A program made the position numbers and the translations under genes. Shown piece by piece: positions 23,801-32,800 of a stretch of DNA of 64,000 bases. Where the stretch lies: the NCBI GenBank assembly GCA_030267565.1, contig BRXU01000021.1:1458501-1522500 (forward strand), read 5' to 3'. Within the stretch, counting starts at the first letter, position 1. Every line of letters starts with the position of its first letter. Below the pieces are notes generated by a model that was not told the DNA's origin, did not search any database, and worked only from the letters and a program-made list of their open reading frames with translations. This DNA comes from Pleodorina starrii. Its lineage: Eukaryota > Chlorophyta > Chlorophyceae > Chlamydomonadales > Volvocaceae.

Positions 23801-26800
23801 CGGCGAGAACGACAGACCCACGGGTCGCCCGCCGTCGCCGCCACCGCCTCCGCCGCGCCGCGCCAGCTGCAGACGAAGCTGCAGCGGGTCGCCATTGACG
23901 ACCTCGGCCTGGATCGACAAAGGGTGGCCGCCGCTGCCGCCGCTGCCGCTGCCACCGGCTTGCGTCGCTGCGGCGGCGGCGGCTGCTGGGTCCCAGGCCG
24001 CTTGCAGGCGCTCGCGCAGCTCGGGGGGGAAGGCCACCTGCGTGTGTGTGTGTGCGTGCGTGTGTGACAGGCAGCCAGGCAGGCATGCAGGGTTAGGACG
24101 TGCACACGTAGGGGTGGGCGGTGGGGGGTGGGGGGAAAGGAGGGGGGGAGGGCGCCTGAAAAAGAAAGTTCAGTTTTCGTCTTCACAGACAATAGACAGG
24201 GCGGGGGCAAAAAGTTGCCGTACCGCTCCCGGCGAAGAAGACCCAAGATCCCACCCACCCGCCCATCCACCCCCACCCCCACCCCCCCACACACACACAA
24301 ACCCAACCCCCCAACCCCCCAACCCCAGCCCCCGCCCCGCCCCGGTCCCCACCCTGCTGCCTCCGCTCCCCAGCAGCACCACCGCCAGATCCGGCATCGC
24401 CTCCCCCAGCCGCACTTCCGGAGGCCGGACCAGCGCCGAACCCGCAGCCCCACCGCCCTCGCCACCCCGGCCGCCGCCGGTGTTGGCGGTATTGGTGTTG
24501 GTGTTGGTGTTGGTTGGCGCCAGGAAAAAGGCGTCCAGAGCCACGGGCTTGCTGTTGGTGATCTGGGGTGGGGTTTGGGGTTTGGGGTTTGGGGTTTAAG
24601 GTTTGGGGTTTGGCGGTTTGGGGGTTTGGGGTTTGGGTTTGGGGTTGGGTTTGGGGTGGGGTGAAAAAAGAAGATACCGCAGCGAAGGGCACCTGGTGGT
24701 GGTGGTGGTGGCTGGGTGGCCAGGTAGCCGTGGTGGTGGTGCGGGCGGGTGAGGGCCGTGTGGGGGACCGGAGGACTCTCTCGGGTCAGTGCAATGGAAC
24801 CGGGTTTAATGTCAATGGGGCTTCGGGTTGGATCTCCCCTCCATTGCACCCTCCCCCGGGGCCCCCCCTCCGCCCCCCACCCCTTGCAGAATTCACTCTT
24901 CAACCTCCCCCCACTTCCCCCCCGCCCCCCCCCCCCCCCCCCCCCCTTCACCCCCCCCCCGCCCCGTCCCTTCCCCCCCCCCCCCGCCCCCCTCACCTTG
25001 AACCTGTGCTCCAGCGGCATTCCCGGGTCCAGCAGCTTGGGGCCCTCCTCCGCCTCCTCCACATCGAACCGCAACCGGTAGGCGCCCGGCCGGTCAAGAT
25101 ACCGACCAAAACCCGCAAACGAGTACCTGCGGGACCAACCGACAAACCAAGCAGGCAGGCAGGTCCAACCAGCCAGCCGACCAACCGCGGGTGGTGGTGG
25201 TGGTGGTGGTGGTGCTGTTCTTGGTGTTGGCACGTATGGGTGTTGGTCCTTCTCGGTGTGTTGGGGGGGGGAGAGGGTTATCCACGTATAGGCCGGAGCC
25301 CGTGAACGGTAACGTAACAGAAGAAGGCCGGGGGGGGTGTTGGGTGCCTGCCTTTTCCTCTCTTCGCGGACACACAGCTCCGTTTTGTTTCCCCCTTCCT
25401 TCGGGCTCCGCTGACACCGTATGCATCAATGCAGGCGGTAGGTGGGTGGGTGGGTGGGTGGGTGGGTGGGTGGGTGGGTGGGTGGGTGGGTGGGTGGGTG
25501 GGTGGGTGGGTGGGTGGGTGGGTGGGTGGGTGGGTGGGTGGCTTAGGGTTATACGGTCAGTTGCGCTTACTTTCATTACCGCCCCAACCCCAGGGGATTC
25601 CCTCGCCCCCCCCCCCCAGCCCCATCCATCCGCATCCTCCCCGCCCCTCCGGCTCCCCCCGCTCTCCGCCCGTGCCACGGAGCTCTCGACTCCGCAGAGC
25701 CCCCCACCTGCTCTTGCCCGGCACCGGGCCCGTGGCGCCGCTGGCGCCGAGGCTGGCCAGCAGCTGCCACTCGCCGCCACCGGCCGCATCTCTGCACCTG
25801 CGTCAGCGTCAGCGTCAGCGTCAGCGTCAGCGTCAGCGGCAGCGTCAGCGGCAGCCGGGGTTGGGGATGGCACACTGGAAACGGAGCAACACACTGGGAA
25901 AAGGGCGGCGCTCACCGCTCCACTCGCAGCGTCACCGTCGCCGCATAGCCCGGAAAGTGCGTCTGAGTCTTGGGCATGTCAGCCGGCGGCGGCGGCCCCG
26001 CCGCCGCCGCAGCACCCCCCGGCGGCCCGCCGCCCCTGCCCGCCCTGCCGCCGCGGCCACGGCCGCGGCCGGCGCCGCTGCCGCCGGCGGCGGCGGCTGC
26101 GCCATCCGCCGCCGCGCCGTTTGCGGCCAGGTAGACGGTTATGCCGTCGAAGGCGTGGTTGATGTCGTACTCGGCCTTCAGGGGGCCCATCTGTGGCCGT
26201 GTGCCGGGTTTGGCGAAACACACATGCGACACACTCTTGGTGAGCGAGTTTGTGTGAGCAGTTACAGTAGTTGGTTCGCCTTGGTCAGTGGGTTGGTTGG
26301 TATCCGGCTCCATCCTTGACCCCTAAACACACACCGCCACATCCACTCTCCCCCCGAAACACACCCCTCCCCACCCCCCCCCACACCCCCCCACACCCCC
26401 CCCACCCCCCACCACCACCCCCACCCCCACCTGCACATCCGGCTCCACCTCCAACTTCCAGGGCAGGAAGGCCTCCCACTTCCACACCAGCTCGCGCTGC
26501 TCCTCCCGCCGCTGAGCCAGCTTCTTTCCGCCGCCAGTGCTCTGAAGGGGCCGCAGCTGCATGATGCTCTCGGACGTGAGCGCTGCGGGGGAGAGGGAAA
26601 GGGAAAGCGGGGCGGGGTGGGGTGGGGTGGGGTGGGGTGGGGTGGGGTAACCACGTATAGGCCGGGGGGGGGGGAGGGGCAGGCGGGGAAGGGGGGAGGG
26701 GGGTTGTCCACGTATAGGGTGGGTGGGGGGGGGTGGGGCGGGGGCCCCGGAGGATTCAAGGGTGCGGCCTCTCGGTTCTGCTGCAAGCAGCGGCCCACCC

Positions 26801-29800
26801 ACTCACGCGCCAGGGGCGACCAACGCGGCCGCCACGGCCTCGCCAGTGCGTAGTGCTGCTTGGCGGCGTCCCGGCCGTCAATGTAAAACTTCTCCACCAG
26901 GCGCGCGGTGCCAGCCATTCGCCGCACCGCGCGGGAGGCCTTGCCGCCGCCGCCGCCGCCGAAGGGCCCTCCTCCTGCTCCTGCTCCTGCTCCTCCGCCC
27001 GCTTCGGCGTCCTCCGCTGGGCGCCTCTGGCTTATCTTGAGTGGGTCCACCAGCATTACCTGTAAGGAGGGGTGGGGGGGAGAAGGGGGCGGGGGGGGGG
27101 TAAGTGTGTATGTTTGTGTGTGTAGAGCGAGAGTACGGTAGTCCAACAAACACATACGAATGCATACAGGCACACGCGCGCACATGTTTTACTCCCTTCC
27201 CCCAACACACACATACACACACCCACCACATACCCTCCCCCGCACCACACCCCACCGCCACACACACATACACAACCAACACACACATACCCCCCCCCCG
27301 GCAACCCTCACCCCCCCCCTCACCCCTCCCAGCCCCCACCCACCATCTCCCCCGTCTCCAGGGGATCGCAGTGGTTGTCGTACGAGTACTTGTCCCCCAC
27401 CTCCTTCATGTCCCTCCCGCGCAAGTCGAAATCGTACGGCTCCCTCAGCCCCAGGAGCCCCAGGTCCACAATCTCGGTCCTGCCCACCAGCCGCCCGTCC
27501 TCGTCCTGGGCGTCGGAGTGGGGCGTGGGCAGGGGCAGGGGCGGAGAGGGAAAACTGGAATCGCAAGTTCTGTGCTCCTGTCGTCTCCCTGAGCCTGTAA
27601 TCTCCTGGCTCTGCCGAGACTAACGTGCTGGCCGGCTGTGCTTTGAGAGACAAAGCGAGGCGGGAAGCGGAGACCGGCTGCCAAGGGCCCTTACACCTGG
27701 TGAGGAGGGGAGGAGGGGGCGGTGTGGTGCGGGTGACAACGACGAGAGCGCAGCGTTAGAACGGAGCCGACCCCTCCTCCCCCCTTCGCCCCTCGCCCTT
27801 CCCTTTCCCTCCCTCCCTGCTCCCCTCGCCCCTCCCCTCCCCCCTCCCTGCTCCCCTCGCCCTTCCCCTCGCCCTTCCCCTCGCCCCTCCCCTCGCCCCT
27901 CTCCTCGCCCCTCCCCTCGCCCCTCCCCCCCCTCCCCGCCTCCCTACCGTTAGGAACCAGGTGTGGAAGGCCCCCAGCAGCTGCTGCGCCGCCCAGCTGC
28001 CCCCCAGGTCCTCATACCACCCCGCCTCTGCCACGCTGGACAGCGGAGGCGGTCGACCGGGGAAGGCCGCCACGAAGGCGTTGGAGGCGCGCCGACCGCG
28101 CTTGCCGCCGCCGCCGCCGCCGCGGCCGCCGCGGCCGCCGGCGCCGGCGCCGGCGCCTCCGGCTTCGCCGTTGGCGGCTCCCTGCGGTCCCTCCAGGTCC
28201 TTGGGCCACACGTAGGTCATGAGGCGCGGCTGAGCTTCGGAGGAGGGCGTGTAGAGGGACCCGGCGAAGTGGCCGGCCTTGCAGAAGAGCTGGCGATGGA
28301 GGCGGCGGCGGCGGAATTGGGGTTGGAGCGTTTGATGGTATGAGGCGGGAAGGGGAGAGGTAGTGAAGGGAGGGGGAAGGGGGGGAGGCAGGGAGAGTTT
28401 AGTGATGGTGGTGGTGGTGGTGGAGGGAAGGCGGGGGGGGGGCGGGGGGGCGGGGGTTGCGGAGGGGCCGGGGAGAAGCGGTTCAGGGTAGGCAGAAGCT
28501 GGCAGGCTGGCTGGCTGGCTGGACATACGAAGGGGCGAAAGCAGCCGGCGCGGGAGGTAGGTGGTGAATGGAGGTGGTGAATGGAGTTGGATGGGGGTAG
28601 GGGGCGGTGGGGACGGCAGTCGCGCCGCCCCCCTTCTTACACCCCCTGCCTCACCAACCCCCCACCCGCCCCACTGGCCACATACCCGTAACCCCTGCAC
28701 CCCTCCCTCCCTCCCTTCCCTCCCTTCCCTCCCTCCCCCCCTAGCAGTTGCCTCCCGAGTCACTCACCTCCGTCCCACCGCTGCAATCTCCCACCTGTAC
28801 TCCCCCACCCCCCCTTCCTCCCAACCCCCGGGCTGCTCGTTTCTTGCACTGTCCCCCTTACCAACTCCCCCCCTCCCCCTCCCCCTCGCCCACCCCCTCC
28901 CGGAGCGCCTGCAGGCTATCCGCGGAACCCCACCCACCCCCCCCTGGAGTTCACCTCACCTCGTATGCCTTGCCCTCAAAGTCCGACTTGTGTTGGTGGG
29001 CCAGGGCATCAGGTGACACCAGCAGCAGGGCCACCAGCCGACCCGAGTCATCCAGCTTGTGAGCGTGGTTCTGGGGGGGGGTAAAAAGGAAATACCCCAG
29101 CGGAGACGGAGACGGCATTAGCGAACGGACCCACCTCCCACTACACCTGCCGCCCTTGCAGCCCCCCCCCTCGCCCTTAGCACCCCCCCCCTCTTTCAGT
29201 GCCCACCCCTTGCACCCCTTAACCCCGCCCTCTCTTTCAGTGCCCCTCCACCCATCCCTCCCCCCCCCTCCCCCCCCCACCTGCACATCCTGGTCGCTCC
29301 TCGCCAGCCCCACCGCCGCCTTGTAAATGTCGGGGAACTGTCCGTGCAGCTTGGACTTGATCATGTCCTTGCCGCTCCAAAAGGGAAACACAAACCGCCT
29401 GGGAGGGGAGGGGAGGCAGCAGGGCAGGGGAGGGGAGGGGAGGGGAGGCAGCAGGGGAGGGGAGGGGAGGGGAGGCAGCAGGGGGGAGGCAGCGGGGCAG
29501 GGGAGGGGAGGGGAGGGGAGGCAGCAGGGCAGGGGAGGGGAGGGGAGGGGAGGGGAGGGGAGGGGAGGGGAGGGGAGGGGAGGGGAGGGGAGGGGAGGGG
29601 AGGGGAGGGGAGGGGAGGGGAGGGGAGGGGAGGGGAGGGGAGGGGAGGGGAGGGGAGGCAGCGGGGCAGGGGAGGGCAGGGGAGGGGAGGGGAGGGGAGG
29701 GGAGGGGAGGGGAGGGGAGGGGAGGGGAGGGGAGGGGAGGGGAGGGGAGGGGAGGGGAGGGGAGGGGGAGGGGAGGGGAGGGGAGGGGAGGCAGCGGGGC

Positions 29801-32800
29801 AGGGGAGGGGAGGGGAGGGGAGGCAGCAGGGCAGGGGAGGGGAGGGGAGGGGAGGCAGCAGGGGGGAGGCAGCAGGGGAGGTTGGGGGGGGAGGTTGGGG
29901 GAAAGGGGGCGGGGAAGGGGGAAGGGGGCACTGCCCCAAGAAGACCGTATGGCCCTCCCACCGCCCACCGCCCGCCGTTTCGGAGTGCCCCCGCCCCTCC
30001 ACCGCCGCCCACTCACTCCTGGGCTCCGTCGCCGAGCGGCTTGCTCCGGGAGCTGCGGGGCGGGGCGGGGGGGGGGGGCGGGGCGGGGCGGGGCGGGGCG
30101 GGGCGGGGCGGGGCGGGGCGGGGCGGGGCGGGGCGGGGCGGGGCGGGGCGGGGCGGGGCGGGGCGGGGCGGGGCGGGGCGGTGTGTTGGCCCCGGGAGGG
30201 GGGATTGAGGGAGGACAGGGTCGGTGGGGCAGGGGAGGGGTCGTGCTTGACCTGCGACATTGGTACTGGTGTGTGTGCCATGCGTGGTGAGGGAGGGGAG
30301 GGGAGAGTGGAGTGGGGAGGTGAGGGAAACAGATCATGGCAGTGAGGAAGGTCGGCGGCCCACATAGTCCGCCTGGGGGGGCAACGGATCCCCTGCAGCC
30401 CCAATCTTAAGCCGCCAAACCCACCCCACCCAAACCCACCCACCCCACCCACCCCACCCAAACCCACCCAGCCCACCCACCCCACCCACCCAGCCCACCC
30501 ACCCACCCCACCCACCCACCCACTCACCCCACCCACTCACCCCACCCACCCACCCGAACACACCCACCCACCCACCCACCCCCCCACCCAGCCACCCACC
30601 AGGCTCGGTACGGGAAGAACAGCCATATGATCACAAAGTCACACACGCAGTCCTTCTGGCGGCTGTCAATATCCGTGTCGTCATCCAGCAACTCAATCAC
30701 CTCCACCTTGCAACCACCACCACCACCACCACCTGAACCACCTGAACCACCCGGCCCAGAGCCCGAGCCCGAGCCCGGGCCGGGCGGCCGCGGCGGCCTG
30801 CCGCCGGCGCCTGGCGGCGCCCCGTCGGCGCTGTGGCCGCGGCCCCTGCCATCTGCGGTAGCGGCACCCCTGCCGTGGCCGCGGCCGGCGGCATCGGCTG
30901 GTTGCTTTCGATCTGGGTAGGAGCCGAGGGAGGCCGTGTTGGGGTGGCTGGGTGGCAGGTATCTGCGGCGCGGGGGCAGACGGGAGGGGGAGGGGGCAGA
31001 CGGGAGGGGGGTTAATCCACGTATAGGCCGGAGCCCGTGAACACATACGGGGAGGGGTAGGGGGGGTGGACAGGCGACGAGGCCGGGCAAAATGGCGCTG
31101 TGTGAAAGTGCGCGCGCGGGTGCCTTCACGAACACCCCCACCCCCCCCACACCCACCCACCCACCCACCCCCAACCCCCCCACCTCATGCATGTTACGCA
31201 CGGCTCCAGCAGCTGGTTAGCCGCCACCAGCTGCTCCCACTCGCGGAGCACCGCCTGCAGGTCCGAAGGGGGACCGCAGGAGGAGGAGGAGGAGGCGGAG
31301 CTGTCGCCCGGTCCGAGACCGTCCCGTGGGTCGCGGGAGAGGCGGGAGCTGAAGAGCGTCGTGCCGCCGGAGAGCGCCGTGAGCTCAATCGTGAGGCCGC
31401 CTGCAGGGGAGGGAGGGGAGGGAGGGAGGGGAGGGGAGGGGAGGGGGGGGTTTGAAGAGTGGATTTGCAAGAATGAAACAAGAACAGGGGAGGGTGTCCA
31501 CGAGGGTATAGGCCGAAGCCCGTGAACGGCAACGCAGCAGGGAGGGGGAGAAGTGAAGTTGTAGCGGAGGGAGAGGGAGGCGGGGGGGAAGGGGAGGCGA
31601 GGGGAGGGAAGGAGGGAGGGCGTGACAGTCCATACCCTAAAGCGGCAAGCTGGTAGGCTGGTTGGCGGAGGGAAGGGATGTTTTAGGGTTTGAGCAATGG
31701 GTCTGGTTGGTTGGGGGGGTCTGGTAAGGGGGGGGGGTTGAAGAGTGAATTTGCAACAATGAAACACGAAGCCCTGCGGACGTTGTAGTCTGGAGATCTG
31801 GTAGGGGGGGAGAGAGGGCGAGAAGTAGGAACCGCAGCAGCAATGAAACGGAGTGTGGGGCTACGGCGGCGAAGGGAGCGGGGGGGATGCATGAAGGGTG
31901 AGTTAGTTGAGTGTGGTGAGGGGCTGAGGGAGAGCTGTCCCCGCCTGGTCGCCTGGTCTCCAGGCCAAGCTGCACACACACCGGCAGCACGTCCCTCCGT
32001 TGGGGCCGGGGGTGGGGGTGGAGGTGGGGGCGGAGGTAAGGATCGAGGACCACAGCCAAACAACCGACGCGGCCCGGTGGGTAAAAACGAAGATACCGAT
32101 GGCCCGGTGGGCGGTTTGGGAGGGGGGGGGTAGAGGACACGCCGTGTGCGAAACACCGCCGAGTTCTCTTTCCATCCCGCCCTCACGCCACACCATCCAC
32201 GCCACACCACACCACACCACCCACTCGCCCACCCGCCCGCCCCCACCGACGCGCACCGACGCGCACTGACCCTTGGGTCGGTTGCTGCCGTTGGTCAGCT
32301 CCCGCGGCAGCTTGTCCCACAGGCACTCCGGGAAGCCGTAAATGAACATGTGGTAGACCTGCCGGAGCTGCGGGGGGGGGAGGGAGGGAGGGAGGGGGAG
32401 GGGGTGGGGGCGGCAGCGGGAGAAAAGGGAGGGAGGAGGGAGGGACAAAGAAGCTGAGAGGGGCGGATAGGCAGCGGTCGGACTCGATCAGGGGTTCGAC
32501 CGGGTCGGTGGTTCGGTGTGCATCGGTGAGAGCGAGCAGGCGGGGCAGGCAGGCAGGGAGGCAGGGAGGGAGGGACGCTGCTACTGGACACCTGATCTCG
32601 CTCGCTGTTGGCCCGCCCACACGCCCGCCTGCCCGCCCCTGCCCACCCGCCCGCCCCCCGCCCCCCCCCCCGCCCGCCCGCTCACCCTCTTGGCCAGCTG
32701 CTCCCACCCCGCCACGTCCCTCAGCGCCCGCTCCTTATCGGGCAGCAACTGCGAAATGCGGATGATGGTCCAGCCGTCTGGAGGGCGTCAAAGGGGGGGT

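Noticed and set aside
29237..30345. Long frames reading (EGRG)n, (SPPLP)n and (APPRP)n
   Set aside because: Translation of (GGGGA)n and (GGGGC)n arrays inside introns; no start or domain is credible.
31904..32110. Frame reading [15 protein letters not shown], conserved in both duplication copies
   Set aside because: Exon 7 joins exon 8 in phase without it, and copy B lacks 30 bp of it. It is probably conserved only because the duplication is recent.
32490..32506. GGTTCGACC-like tRNA T-arm
   Set aside because: No acceptor stem, D-arm or anticodon arm is found around it; it lies in an intron.
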